64,000 bases of DNA from Kingdonia uniflora (GCA_014058105.1 JACGCM010000465.1:744001-808000), one strand, 5' to 3'. Positions 22,232-34,195 are shown, counted from the first letter of the stretch. Notes: generated by a model not told the origin, from the sequence alone. Program-made: numbers and translations.

Positions 22232-22429
22232 CTGCACCATGAAGAAAAATTAGCACAAATCAGTAACCTGCTATATTATCCTACAACAGGTAAAAAGTTA
22301 ATCTTTTAGAAAACACAGGGCCATATAGCAAAATCCGAAGGCTAACATGTAATTTCTATATTACCAAAATGTGTTAGGGTGAAATTAATGTCATAACAGG
22401 GGTAAAATCTGATATAACTGAAGAATGGA

Positions 22430-23450
22430 TATTAGCCAAAAGAAAATTCAAAAAAGAGAAAATATGGCCACCTCTTTATGACATGCACCTTCTCAAATGA
22501 TATTTGGGGGAAAGTGTTAAACATCAGAGGTATTGCAAGTGGTATAGATTGTCAGGCAGATTACTAGTTTAAAGCAGGAGGTCATATGGTTGTTCAACTC
22601 AATAGCTTTGATATGGTGTCAGAAATAATAAAGGTGAGCTTTACTTCCTTAGTTTATCATGTATGAAAAGAAATAAATAGCAGGATTTTCAAGAATGTCA
22701 GGCAGCTCTTAGGCCAAAGTTCTTAAGAATATTACATGTGATGTTCAGCTAAGGTGCAGGGGTGTGATAACAAATATGGCTTAGAAGAAGGGATGTCCGT
22801 GAAAAATGGGGGATTGTTCTACTGTGTTGCTAAAGCAGATATATTGTAGATGACAGGCTTTTTTCTAAGGGGTTTGATTGATGAACACTGATAGGTCTTA
22901 CTGCAGTGACAGAAGAGGATATTGAGGCAACTTCAGACACTACTAAGGTTATAGGTGCCTTTCTTATACAGGCAGAACCAACACCCAATCAGTTGCAGTT
23001 CAGGTTCTTATACAGGCAGAAGCATCCCCAATCAGTTGAAGTTAAGGATATGGAAATTATCTGGAGAGGTCTTAAACTTGGAATACAAAATGGGATGGAT
23101 AGAATTTGTATAACCTCTCATTCAGACAGACGGCGGGCTATTTTATAAGGAAGAAAACTCCCCTTTGGACATATTTCCACATGGTTAAAGAGATATTGCA
23201 GATGCTAGGCAATCTCACTGAGTTTCAGGTCTTTCGTGTTTTCAGAGAGACCAATAGTGGAGCTGCATCCTTTGCTTTGGTAATAGATGAGGTAATACTT
23301 CTCCCCAGCCCCATTCCATTAGACCTTAGAGTTGCCCTAGAGGAGGATGGTAGAGACGAAGTTTACTCTAGGACGTACTTTTATTATCTTTTATAAATAT
23401 TTGGTCCATGGGGGTACCCAACCCCAGCTTGTGTAGCAAATAAAAAAAAA
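22430..23450 (+). mobile_element. 5'-truncated LINE with RNase H-like end
   Basis: Plus-strand open frames at 22906-23148 and 23106-23396 overlap by a frameshift. The latter has FQVFRVFRETNSGAASFAL, the HV-RE-N-AD-LA motif at the end of plant LINE RNase H domains. An A-rich end (AAATAAAAAAAAAGAAAA) follows at about 23437. The upstream limit is uncertain. It occupies most of a 1.5 kb PIEZO intron in antisense orientation. Confidence 0.65.
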
Positions 23451-23768
23451 GAAAATCTAATTCTATTAATAAAAATAAAAAATTAGAGCGAAAAAAAGAA
23501 TATCAAATAGCGACTGGATTGCTGCTTTCAATTACACCATTTTGTACACCAGTTTTAAACAAAAAATAACTCCGGATGGTGTGCTATAATTAAAACATTA
23601 TATATAATACAGTTCCTTAGCGAATAACTTCATCTGAAATGGAGTTTCCCTTTTGAATCATGGAATACATCGCCATACAACAAGGATAAAAAACATTCGG
23701 TTCATTAGGAAAAGCATTAACTTCCAGAAAATAATAATGTAGTAAATTCTGGTAATGCTTAAACATAC

Positions 23769-23897
23769 TATATACGGCATGGATGAATCCAGGTTTCATG
23801 GCAAGCAGAAATATGAGAGCAATGGTGATGCCACGAGAGCATTTCCGCAGCCCCCATGCTACTGTAGCTACAATCAACACCTTCATCTCTTCTTGCT
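23769..23897 (-). CDS. PIEZO: PIEZO exon C (129 bp)
   Basis: Acceptor TTTGCAG before 23897, donor TATA|GTATGT at 23769/23768. It encodes QEEMKVLIVATVAWGLRKCSRG, then ALIFLLAMKPGFIHAVY, with the last Met codon split across the intron. The conserved VAWGLRKCSR and AMKPGF blocks identify PIEZO. No disruption. Confidence 0.95.
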
Positions 23898-24179
23898 CTG
23901 CAAAGCCAAGTACAAGCGAATGTAAGCTACATTATTTAGCAGACATGGCTCAAAAAATGCTATAAGTTGTTTACAAGATTTAGTTTCTCATACAAGTTTG
24001 GTCGTTTCTATCTCTAGTAGTTTCCGACTTGAAGTCTACGTAACATAGACACATTTACAAGGTGCCAGACACTATGAGCGGATGTCTTAAGTAGTAAGCT
24101 ATTTAGCACCGTGAATAAGTTAATCGTTGAAGAGTGGGAGATGTTTTTGATCTGTAGCTAGATTCTCCGTCTTTTTGGA

Positions 24180-24830
24180 GGTACTTTTGACTGTTTTCTA
24201 CTCAGCCATTTTTAACTAGCAGGAATGTTCAGGCAGCAGGACGACGTAGAGTACAAGTTAGGATTGCTGATAGCATTCACTAGATTTGGTCTATTTTAAG
24301 ATTTACCACATGATATTCTACAGAAGGCTCATCTGTCTAGTTTTAGGATTCATCCGGAAGGGAGGAAGAGATATCTTGGGTTACACAGGCACTACTTGTG
24401 GAACAGTATGAAGCAAGGGGCTGTTGATTATGTGTCAAAGATGCAGCCCCGTTCATCCTTTATCAATAACAGAATGGAAATGAGTGCACATTTCCACGAA
24501 TTTCGTAGCAGGGTTACCGAGATCAAATCATCAAAACAGGATTTTGATTCTATTTGAGTGATTGTAAATGGGTTGACAAAGTCAGCTCATTTCTTGGTCA
24601 TTTGTAGTATGACAACTTTTGATGACTTGGCTTTGTTGAACATCAAGGAGATCGTGAGACTTCATGGAGTACTTATATTCTATTGTTTCTGACATGGACT
24701 CGAATTTTACTTATAGATTTTGGAGGAACTCTTAGTCAGCAGTGCATCATTTGATTTTGGACTTCAAGGCGTGCTAATAAGATTTCAGAGGACATTCTCT
24801 GGGACTAGTTTAAGAAAATAACATGAATGT
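24180..24830 (+). pseudogene. Gypsy integrase relic, Tekay-like
   Basis: With frame changes the plus strand gives FRIHPEGRKRYLGLHRHYLW, MKQGAVDYVSKM, EMSAHFHEFRSRV, VIVNGLTKSAHFL and IKEIVRLHGV, the order of the integrase zinc finger and core in Tekay-type chromoviruses. The zinc-finger cysteines and the catalytic Asp residues are largely lost. No LTR is attached; the solo LTR at 25983 is of a similar lineage and could be unrelated. Confidence 0.75.
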
Positions 24831-25977
24831 TTAAATATCTTGTAGGTGTGAAGAATAATTTGAGGATATACAAATCTGAGTAAAATATGAGTTGCAAGCA
24901 TGAGGAAGACATAGCTTATTAGCGTCTAGAGCGAGACATACGAAAGAGGCAACTGGCCTACAGCTACGTTAGCGCAATCCAGGCCAAATAGAGTCATTTG
25001 ACCCTTCCACAATAAAGTTAAAATGACCAAATACAATACATAATACAGTTTATGAGATTCTACTTAGAGAGAGTAGTGAATACAATCATGAACAAGATTG
25101 ATATAGGCTGAATGTACACAATAAATCTTATATCAGTCACGTAACGTGGTTTTTCCATGCGTATCAATGCCTAAAGGACTTGGGGTCGTACATTCGCGCC
25201 TTGGGTATTTCATTGGGATTTAATCCTTAAAAAGTTGGCTAGGTTTTTGGATTAGGTGGGTCCCCGGAAATTTAAATGGGTATTAAGCCTTGAAAGCTTC
25301 ACAAAAATTCAGATTAATTTTGGAGTCCATCCAAGCAAAGAAAAAAGATGTGACACACCGCAGCGGCAAGCGCAGGAATACCCCGCCGAACAATCGGCTA
25401 GGTTTCTCAATACTCCAATCCTACAAAAACTTATACTTATAAGAACATTTTCACGTTCACCATGTACAACTTTGATTAATAACTAGATAAATATAAAGTG
25501 AGACACACAACAGAAACCGTGATGTGTATATAGATGTATATGATACATATTAAAAACCCGAGTCTGGAACTAGTATATCACTAAGTCTTATATTTCTCTC
25601 ACAATCATTTTGTGTGACACACCTATATAGACATCTATATATGGCATATTTATCCTTAGTGATTACCATACATCCAGAGCGTCTCGAATTTCCCAGAAAG
25701 AATATACCGGCTTCTTAGACCATACATACCCTAGGTCCGTAAGATCATCAAACCATTTAGTAACAATTTCGTCGCTTGCTCAATGCTAAGTTACGTGCAC
25801 TAACCCCTTTATTTTCAAGTGAACATAATCTGGTGTTCAAGAAGGCCTTCTTGAACAGTTTAGGATGTGACTAGACATGCCATCTTATCACTTGGTCAAG
25901 TTATATCTCATAAAATAAAGTCGTGCCCATTATTACAAGATTAGATTTCTATTCTAGGTTGTCACTCTTTCTAGACT
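24831..25977. other. AT-rich intron sequence, unassigned
   Basis: No coding or repeat ends recognised. The plus-strand open frame at 25256-25486 has no visible homology. Some residual Gypsy sequence may continue for a short way past 24830. Confidence 0.4.
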
Positions 25978-25982
25978 ATCTT

Positions 25983-26793
25983 TGTCACGGCCCAGCCCGG
26001 GACCGCCTCTACAGTTCCCGGAGTGCAGCGAAATAAGGGACCGTGCGGCGTACACGGACGCGCGGTTGGCGTGTACCAGCCATCTTCACGGGCGCGGCGC
26101 GCCAGTGGCATACAACCCACGGATGCTAGAGCGACATCCGGATAATCCTGGATACTCGTGAGGGGTCATCGAATATGTATTCGGTATAGGCAACAACGCT
26201 GAAGGTTCCCTCAATAATCCCTACAGCGTAATCTCTCGCGACGCGCGCGAGGTACGGAAAGCACACCTGTCCTGTAGCGGATCAGGGTAGCTCAATATGC
26301 CGGTTTCCACATAAGGGACTCATATCTCAAGGGGCGACGAGCCTGGAATATTTATACTGTCCATCTGTAAGGGGCGGTGCGTCTCGGATAGCCCGCGGGG
26401 CATAACGGCGCCATATGAAGCCCTTTATTGAAAACCGGCCCGCATTGCGAGGCAATGTCCCCTGGCCTTCCTTAGGCCTAGGAGAACTCATAACTATCCC
26501 TTGTAGATAGTCTATGAGCCGGGGTCCTTGATGACCAAACATTAAAGCTCTTTTAGTCATGGGGAGGATCGGACCAAGGTTCCTCCTTAATATAGCTACT
26601 AAGTGAATAGTCAATTTCCAAAAGGAAACGTTAAAGCATGAGACGAAGTGTACTGGACCTTTTCGCCCCCTTAACTGAATCCGATTGCGACGAAACTTGG
26701 CGTGCTGCTATATTAGGATATAGAGAACAAATACATTCGGACAGAACTCAAAACGCTCGGGTGGATTTGGCCGGCGTTCAGTAGGTCGTCACA
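25983..26793 (-). repeat. Solo LTR with perfect 5-bp target duplication
   Basis: Flanked by ATCTT on both sides (25978-25982 and 26794-26798). On the minus strand it starts TGTGACGACC and ends CCGTGACA. It aligns throughout with the LTR at 2503-3326, with small indels. No internal sequence is attached, so it is the product of recombination between the two LTRs of a former element. It sits in the 5.2 kb PIEZO intron. Confidence 0.95.
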
Positions 26794-26798
26794 ATCTT

Positions 26799-29096
26799 AG
26801 TACACTTTACTAATAAAAAAGGTTCCCCTCCACTCTACATACATTGGGGGATTTTGGATCCCAACTATTATGGTACCTATTGAAATGGTATGAAACTTTA
26901 ACCACAAATAACTACACTGTCTAACTCCCAGAATTGATCAAGATATCATCCACAAGATAACAGAAATCTACATACATCATATACAAAATTTCAAAAATCA
27001 AATCCCACAGTAATAAGCCCTAAGGATACCAAATCACCACAATTATCATAGAATTGAACTAAACCATGAGTACTACTATTTTCCGGCAGTAATTATGTGC
27101 CTCCTGTCGCAAATTTTTACTGTACCCGTGAAATCTCAATTTAGCAAAATTCCATGAATCTTTGTTTTTTCATTGATTTAACATCGATTTCTAGCTTTCC
27201 TATATCAATCAACCATATCCCATTCTCAGCTGTTGTTGATTTGTGATTTAATTCCATCTATCCACCGTCCATCCATCCATCATTGCCATTGGGCTCTTGG
27301 CCCTCGTGGGTTCGAAACCCCGTGGGGTTGGAAACTCAGGGTTATGGAAACATGGAAACTCACTTGCTCCAACAGATCTTTAGCATGGACATATTTGACA
27401 AATGGTTTAGTAGTTGAGAGTTTTGCGTACGAAAGGTTCTTTAGTTATTTCTACTTTTGTTCATGTGAAAATTTCTTATTTCTTTGGTGTAGCCATGTTT
27501 GGATGACATTTTGGGTATGAGTATCTGTATTCTAGTTACTGTCATTTTCCACTGCATTTATCTACTTTTGAATGAGCCAATTTAACAATTTAATTTAAAT
27601 AATACATCAATTGAGGTATCCAATCGGGTGATGACCTTTCCAATGCCTAATAAGGTTTGGAATACGAATATTAAATTTACTAAGGTTCGGTATGACATCA
27701 CGTTTTGTTCCTCCTAAAAATTGCATTTAAATATATGATTTCTCAATATATTTTTCATTTCACGTTAAAAGGTTTTATCCTCTTTGGGGCTTCTTTTTAT
27801 TTTCGAAAAAGAGTTTAGGCCACATTTGGTAGTGGGAATCTAGGTCGTGAGGATTCAATCCATTAAAAGAAGAAATTGTAGTTGGCTCCATACACCTTGA
27901 AATTATTAGCTCATCCTATAATTCAAGTTGATTACCAATTTAATTCACACCTATTTCTTAGTGAAAAAATTGAATTGAAACTTATAAACCCACAAGAATT
28001 GGCTAACCATGCACAAGAGTGATTATTAGATTCCATCATAGCAAAGCCATATGTTGATTCTCCAAGTGAACCAAATGCAAGAATTGTTGAGAATCGTTAT
28101 AAGTGAATTATCACAAAACAAATTCAATGGGAGTCAAAGTCCTACAAAATTGAACTCTTTCCAACAAAAACAGCTCTAGATATATATATATATTGAGAAT
28201 GTGCCCTAGTTTAATCATAAGCACATTAGAGTTTACAATGTCATGAATTATGTTCTCAGCACTATGAACAATCCTTCATGGATTCGTGAACTTCAACAAT
28301 GTTATCCAAGTTTGTGAACATGTTTATCCCCAAGTTTGTTTTTATCCCGAAGATGCACCAATGTTCAGGCTTTTTGTTAGTTGAAAAAACCACAATTCTT
28401 CACATATAACATTGGCCATCAGATTTAACTGTTATTTTGTTTGGCTTAAATGTTTTTATTGGAACTGTTTCGAAGAAGATGTTTAGTATGATGTTGTTGA
28501 GAATTTTGTCTATTGTTGATTGTTTCAATTTATGTTGCACTAATGATGAAGAACATGTTTCTTTTTTAATAAAGAGTCTCTCCAATATATTGTATAATTG
28601 AGAAAGATAAAAGTTTCTTAGCAGATTCGTCCAACTGTTTCTTTGGATCAAGATAACTAGAATCAGATCGTATCAAGTGAAAATTATACAAAACAAAGAA
28701 GAAGAAAAAAAAAACTAGTTCTCATGTTGGTTTTCCATCAGGTTTGTTTTAGGTTACATCAGCGTTGAAGTTTATTACAAACAGTTGGTTTCCATGTCCA
28801 AAAAAAGAAAAAGAAGTCTTGTTTCTTTGTTCGAATCTGTTCTTCAATAGTGTACCAAAATTCTTTAGGAACACTATTTTTCTATTGGAATACAAGTGTA
28901 CCAAAAGTCTTTGGAAACCTTTTTATCTACTGGAACATTGCATCTACCTTGCAATAATACAAAATAGGTATGGAAAAAATAAAAATAAATAAGACGTCAT
29001 AAAAGATTGAGCTAGACCATCAAGTTATAAAGGAGTAAAAGATAGATTTTAAGAGATGCTACCATTTGCTACATTTAAAAATGAATAGTACCTCAC
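26799..29096. other. AT-rich PIEZO intron sequence
   Basis: No retroelement ends or coding found. It includes a TA run at about 28178-28190 and a T-arm-like box (GGGTTCGAAACCCC, 27308-27321) without a matching A box. The left part of the minus-strand intron toward exon C lies here. Confidence 0.4.
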
Positions 29097-29274
29097 CTTC
29101 TACAGTACAATCACCACTTGAAGATGGGCCGCCCTCATCAGATATATACAAAAATATAGAATTATTCACCAGATTACCCACGGCTACAAGAAATCCGAGA
29201 CAAAATTGTGCAAGTAGAAAGAATCCGGGAATAGGGTAATGCCAAAAACCAATGGTTTCCCAGATTTCTGTGTC
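29097..29274 (-). CDS. PIEZO: PIEZO exon B (178 bp)
   Basis: Acceptor TAACAG before 29274, donor GAAG|GTGAGG at 29097/29096. It encodes DTEIWETIGFWHYPIPGFFL, then FLVAVGNLVNNSIFLYISDEGG, and ends in an acidic loop (CTVE) before a phase-1 intron. Agrees with plant PIEZO residue for residue in the WHYPIPGFFLLAQF block. It is preceded by a 112-base intron, the smallest here and free of transposons. Confidence 0.95.
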
Positions 29275-29386
29275 CTGTTATTACATTCCAATGAAAAAAC
29301 GAAAGAAAGAAAATCATTAATCAGACAAGTATCTTTGTCGAGCCAAAGAAATTTTACCGTGCGGTTTTAGGGAAAAAGAGATGTAC

Positions 29387-29602
29387 CTTCACCAGTTTTT
29401 TATTGAAGAATGTGAATGCAACGTTGAAGACATAAGTACTAGCAGCCCATAACAGAATGAAGACTAGTAGCAATCCATTCAGTCGGTGTAAGTGAAACAG
29501 TGAAGGGAAAGCATATAGGATATAGCCAACGTATACAAGTAAGCCAAAAGCACATAGGCTTGTAAAGTTGAAACTCCAAAATGAAAGAGCAAGCAATAAA
29601 AC
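29387..29602 (-). CDS. PIEZO: PIEZO exon A (216 bp, first visible)
   Basis: Acceptor ATGACAG before 29602, donor GAAG|GTACAT at 29387/29386; phase 0 at both ends, 72 codons. It encodes LLLALSFWSFNFTSLCAFGLL, VGYILYAFPSLFHLHRLNGLLLVFILLWAAS and FTFFNKKLVK, a pair of membrane spans in the N-terminal blade region. Earlier exons, covering the N-terminal few hundred residues, were not found in the 34 kb to the right. Confidence 0.93.
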
Positions 29603-30055
29603 CTGTCATGTTCAACACTGACATTTTACAAATCAGCCAGATACAATCAGTCTTAAACGCTAGTAAGAAACTACACTGAAAAAAGTTAGATTTCACAAAA
29701 ATATCTAAGCAGATATTTATGTACTATAAAGATGAGAGCGTAATTGGATGAATAATAACTTTTCCAGCTATAGGGCTTGAAGGCACTTTTCCCACATAGC
29801 GGTAATGTCTATATAAGCTATTGGAGCGGAAACAACCATTACGACACAAACGTCTCTAGCTTTTCAATATCTTTCCGGGGGTAGTGGTGATGTCTATAAG
29901 AGCGTCAGCGAGCAGCAAAGCGCCAAATCATTTTCTTGTGCAATAAATCTCTTTGTCACAATATTCTAAAGGAAAACATAGAATCTTCTCGGGAAAACTC
30001 AAGTTTTGCTAAAAGCATTGCAAGGTACTGCAGTTGCAAATCCGACAAAAGTATA
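29603..30055. other. Sequence upstream of PIEZO exon A
   Basis: Intron of the minus-strand gene. No element ends recognised. The alternative minus-strand frame at 29439-29696 overlaps exon A and is its shadow. Confidence 0.4.
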
Positions 30056-30060
30056 CAAAC

Positions 30061-30375
30061 TGATAGAAACTAATATTGTAGAAGTGATCTCAAACGAAAA
30101 TAAAACTAAATTGAACTTTTATTAATCTCTCTCAATTGATCTCTTTACAAAATATCTCTACGAATCTCATGAACTCTCTCAATGCTCGCCAACATCTAAC
30201 TCACCCTACTCTCCACAACTCTTCTTTATAGGAAGAGTATCTTTTATTCTCTCCTGCTAATTTGGCATCAACACATATCATTCTAATTAAATAAAATAAC
30301 TAAAATAAAGAATGACTAACTAAAATACAGAGGTCCCTCAAGACGTGCATGGAAACAACCCCCCATGGTCTATCA
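30061..30375 (-). repeat. 3' LTR of the small element
   Basis: It matches 31526-31842 closely, sharing AACTTTTATTAATCTCT and the CTCTTCTTTATAGGAAGAG block. Differences are scattered, so the insertion is not recent. Confidence 0.92.
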
Positions 30376-30553
30376 ATTCTCCCCTTTTAAGAAGAATTCG
30401 AGGACGAACTCAGGCGAGAAAATCTTCACGTCATGAAACCAAAAGTACACGCTAATAGAATTGGGAAGACGACCACGAAATTTGCCGCAACTCGCTAATG
30501 TACCCAATGGACGGGGTAACACATCCTTTTAAAGCCCATGTTGTTTTCTCGAA

Positions 30554-31476
30554 TTAATAATTGATAACACCATAAACCGCAATAGTTTCCAAAATATTTT
30601 GAACCACGCATTTTGAAGAACGAGCCAAAAACTCAACCCAATATGGATTAACAAACTCTCTAGCACTAACATATTCTAGATACTCGTTAATGATTTTATC
30701 AATATTTTGCGCATTATCCATCTTCGGTGTTGCGATCACTTCAGTATCCTTTATTTGCAACGTACATGTTGCCTCTTCCCTTTTTCTCGGTGATCTAGCA
30801 GTGACTTCCTCTTGCAAGGTATTGCAAGGAATCAGAGTATTGATAGGAATCGGGACAATTCTGGATGCAATCAGGGTTGTCTTTAGTGACTAGATGGTGG
30901 TTGAAGGTGTGACATTATCAGCCACGACCAACGATGCGATTAAAGGAATCATGGCGGTCTTTATAACAACTGTTGGGAGAAGAAGGTGGGTTGGGTAGGC
31001 TTGAGTCTCCCGTGTTGGTTCGAAAACTTGGTACTGGTTTCTTATGAAGCCCAGGTTTGGCAGATTGTTAATAACACTCACATGAATTGAACACTTTCCC
31101 TTTGTGCCTTGCACATGATCTGCACACGTAATTTTTATGTGATGAAAAGCCCCTTCTTCCCCGGCCCCTAGGTAAAAACTTGCGGCAACGCTCGCCTTGG
31201 TTCTCCGTTTTTCGGCGTCCTTGAACCAATAAAACTCCCCCCAACGTTCCTAATCACTGTTTCAATAATTCTGTTGATCGGAGTCTCGTTAATTATCGTA
31301 GCTGCTTTTCGTGGAACCAGCGGTAACCTTTTGTTTGTATCGCCAAAGATTGGTGACTCAACTACCCTGAATTCAGTATCTCCTTCTTCTCCGGGTTCAT
31401 CTTCAATGGTGCTGGCAAATCTTCCACCACCATCGGAACTCGCAAGGGCACACAATAGGACAATTATCGCGTCCAT
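30554..31476 (-). pseudogene. Gag-like open frames of the small element
   Basis: The first frame (31476-31168, 102 codons) is acidic at its start (EDEPGEEGD). The next runs 31114-30554 with one internal stop. It includes NQYQVFEPTRE and VNPYWVEFLARSSKC. The latter resembles VDPYWIELLVRSFYC in the element at 49.7-50.7 kb. I do not recognise a catalogued domain; a capsid-like origin is a guess based on position between primer site and purine tract. Confidence 0.45.
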
Positions 31477-31525
31477 CTTTTGTAAGAAAAAATCCCCAAA
31501 AACGAACGGGTTTTGCTACCAAATT

Positions 31526-31842
31526 TGATAGAAACTAATATTGCGGAAGCAATCTTAAACGAAAACAAAACTAAATTGAACTTTTATTAATCTCTCGCAA
31601 TTGATCTCTCTACAAAATATCTCTACTAATCTCATGAACTCTCTAAATGCTCACCAAGAACTAACTAACCCTACTTTCCACAACTCTTCTTTATAGGAAG
31701 AGTATCCTTTATTCTCTTCTACTTATTAGGCATCAACATATATTCCTCAAATTAAATAAAATAACTAAAATAAAGCATGAATAAAAAATAAAAAATAAAT
31801 GCCCTCAAAACGTGCATGGAAACGACCCCCTACGACCTATCA
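31526..31842 (-). repeat. 5' LTR of the small element
   Basis: 317 bp, the promoter side for minus-strand transcription. It has the same ends as 30061-30375 and is followed on the inner side by the primer-like site. Confidence 0.92.
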
Positions 31843-31847
31843 CAAAC

Positions 31848-32092
31848 AATTAATCTTCAACCCTATTTTCATAATGATGGTAAATATGATGCTTGGATCG
31901 TACAATCATTGAGACTAGAATTTAACTTTACTATCAGACAGAGGATTTTATAGTCTTTTTGAAGATACACAATAAGATATTTTATAATATTGAAAGAGGC
32001 GAAACGCTAGGTATTTTAACAGACTCTTTAGGAAATGTTTTGGATATCAATGTTATCTCGCTAAATTAGGCCTTTACTTTCGTTATTGTGAT
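31848..32092. other. Short spacer between two LTR elements
   Basis: Nothing recognisable. Confidence 0.4.
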
Positions 32093-32489
32093 AAGGGTGT
32101 AGAAATAGATTAGAGGGAGAACAATATTATTATTGAATTAATTATTTAGGTTACATCATACTCTCTCTATATAGGAGAGAGATATTAAATTACTTCTATG
32201 AATAACCAATGTGGGATTTTTTTTTGCAAAGTAAGCAATTTTATATATGTATATTTTTGTGGAAAAGTTGTACATAGAGGGAAAGTAGTAAATAAAGAGA
32301 TCTAGAGAACCCTAGAAAAATTGAAGAGGCATCATTAAAGCATCATGACATTCCAGCCAGGTTGGCACCCCATGAGCTTCAAAATCATTTGCAGCAACAA
32401 AAAATTACATCACAAATCTAAAGAACTCCACATAGGGTACTTCTATTCTTTTAAGAAAAGCAGGTCTTCCTATGCGTCTTTCAACAGAA

Positions 32490-33060
32490 TTAGCCTCTTC
32501 TAGCAGCTTGGTCAGCCCCAAAGTTGACTTCTCTCCAGACTGCAGTTATTCTCCATTTTGTATATTTTCCTTTGATGTATAACCAATGGGAGGTGAGCTG
32601 TCATGGGACTTGATCGTGATTAAAAGCATAGACCGCAAATTTAGAGTCAGAAGCAACCCACACATTTTTTTAACCCCAGAGTATCAGCTAAAAAAAACAA
32701 TGAATCTACAATGGAAACACATTCAACATAGTATGCTGTAGTGAACTGTAAATTCTTAACCAAAACGGATAAGACCCTTGCAGAATGATCTCTGAATATA
32801 GCCCCACTGCCACCAATGCCAGGGTTGCCTTGGGATGAGCCATCACAACAGATTTTCACTTCATCAGGTGCAAGAAGAATCCACACACAAGAGAGGATTT
32901 TTGGAGCATTTTTGTGTCTTGACTGCATATCCAAATTTTTGAGAGTTTGTAGATCTTGGACAGTATTGTTCATGGCAGATTTTGAGAGATTGGAGCATTG
33001 TTTGATGTCCCACAGGATCTGTATCTTAGTGCGAATAGGGTTTTCTTGCATGTTTTTGAA
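32490..33060 (-). pseudogene. LINE RNase H domain
   Basis: The frame gives LAPDEVKICCDGSSQGNPGIGGSGAIFRD, with the first catalytic Asp in C-D-G, then YYVECVSIVDSLFF with the Glu. Toward 32640-32480 the frame shifts, ending with NFGADQAARRG-like text. The preceding linker has WDIKQCSNLSKSAM. Confidence 0.82.
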
Positions 33061-33239
33061 GACTAGAGAGTTTCTTGTAAGCCAGATATGATAAAGAGAT
33101 ATCAGGATGAAAGAATACCAAAGGTCCTTTGTAAGGGGACTGCTGTTCTTTACAAGATTGCAAAGAGTTTTGATATTGTAGCAAGTTTCCCCATCAAATG
33201 GAAATAAGTTAAGACCCTAAGTTCTTATTTCTTCTGCAT

Positions 33240-33986
33240 ATTCACAAGCCCAGAACAGGTGTACCATTGTCTCTGAGTCTCTGTGGCAGAAGTAGCATCT
33301 GGTAGCTGTGATTTTACCCCTGGATTGAAGCTGTGAGTCTGTGGAGATGGCCATATGCATTAACCTTCATCCAAAGTTAGAGAATTTCGGCATGACTGGG
33401 GTGTTCCACACAAAAGAGTACCCCCAAACCCTTGGGTGCTTCCATCTTGTTACATTAAAGACACTCTTCACTGTAAAGACACCTGTACTATCAGGTTTCC
33501 ATACACAAACATCTTCTTTATCAGGTCAGTGATAACAGAGCTGAAGTTAATGTCCATAGCAAAGAACATAGCAGTAAACAGTGGATGTACATTCCAGGTC
33601 CCTTTGTCAAGCACTTGGTCTACAGTTTGTATGTGGAATTGGTCTTCACCCAGAACCTGTTCACTAAGGAGCCCATTTGAGATCCAGTGATCTCTCCAAA
33701 AGGATTTTTTCTTACCATTTCCAATTCTATAGAATGTGTTATCTCTGACTGATTCAAGAGCGTCTTTGATCCCAGTCCAGATGGAGGACTTCTTGTAATA
33801 GCTTATTTGTTCTCCATTTGTTTTGAAGTATTTTGCTTTGATGAAATCTGCCCATGCAATGTTGCCATTTATCAAGTTCCACCCCATCTTCATAAGCAAT
33901 GCTTTATTTGTTTCTTTAAAACTTCTTATCCCCAGTCCACCCTCCTCTAGAGGCTTGCAGACTTTTTTGCATGCCACTATGACCAC
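33240..33986 (-). pseudogene. LINE RT-to-RNase H connector with zf-RVT
   Basis: The open part (33468-33986) carries KPLEEGGLGIRSFKETNKALLMKMGWNLI, FIKAKYFK and GNGKKKSFWRDHWI, the standard segment downstream of the RT in plant L1 ORF2. It continues into the CRYC-H zinc-finger residues near 33280-33300. Confidence 0.82.
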
Positions 33987-34195
33987 TTTCCTGCACTAAG
34001 GGCTGCCACTCCAAATAAAATTCCTTATCAGAGCTTCACATTCTTTAATAATAGAAGATGGCCATTTGTAAATGGACATGTTGTAAATAGGAAAACTACA
34101 TAATATGGATTTCACAAGAGTGATTCTGCCTTGGTATGATAGTATTTTACCTGTTCAAGATGCAGTTTTTTTTCTTACTTTATCCACCAGAGATT

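Larger units (their letters stand above)
6949..29602 (-). other. PIEZO: PIEZO-type mechanosensitive channel gene, partial (six exons)
   Basis: The six coding segments listed separately join in frame to about 818 codons and match the N-terminal to middle part of plant PIEZO along their length. PIEZO proteins are very large trimeric, stretch-gated cation channels; in plants they are reported at the tonoplast or plasma membrane. The match is strongest at HRLNGLLLVFILLW, FSAIVQH-PCPP-GFSILKAGLNKSVLLSVY, FYASLSPIS-FG, and HCHDCW. Phases fit at every junction: the first intron is phase 0 and the later ones phase 1, all GT-AG. The exons have no stops. Introns of 109 bp, 5.2, 1.5, 8.5 and 4.9 kb are mostly transposons. 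The start codon, first exons and the C-terminal pore half are outside the window. A broken gene is possible but the open exons argue for a working one. Confidence 0.93.
30061..31842 (-). mobile_element. Small non-autonomous LTR retrotransposon (1.78 kb)
   Basis: Two matching LTRs (30061-30375 and 31526-31842, 315 and 317 bp) with TGATAG...CTATCA ends enclose 1150 bp. CAAAC flanks both ends (30056-30060 and 31843-31847), a perfect target duplication. On the minus strand a primer-like TTTGGTAGCAAAACC follows the right LTR and the purine tract AAAAGGGGAGAAT precedes the left. There is no protease, RT or integrase, so it must rely on another element. The TGATAG start and the purine tract with GGGGAGA resemble the chromovirus LTR at 12247. 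Confidence 0.93.

Noticed and set aside
27290..27330. A T-arm-like motif GGGTTCGAAACCCC that might indicate a tRNA gene or SINE
   Set aside because: No A box or cloverleaf partner at the proper distance, and no target duplications.
29439..29696. 85-codon minus frame overlapping PIEZO exon A
   Set aside because: Alternative reading frame of exon A; the frame at 29387-29602 carries the PIEZO motifs.
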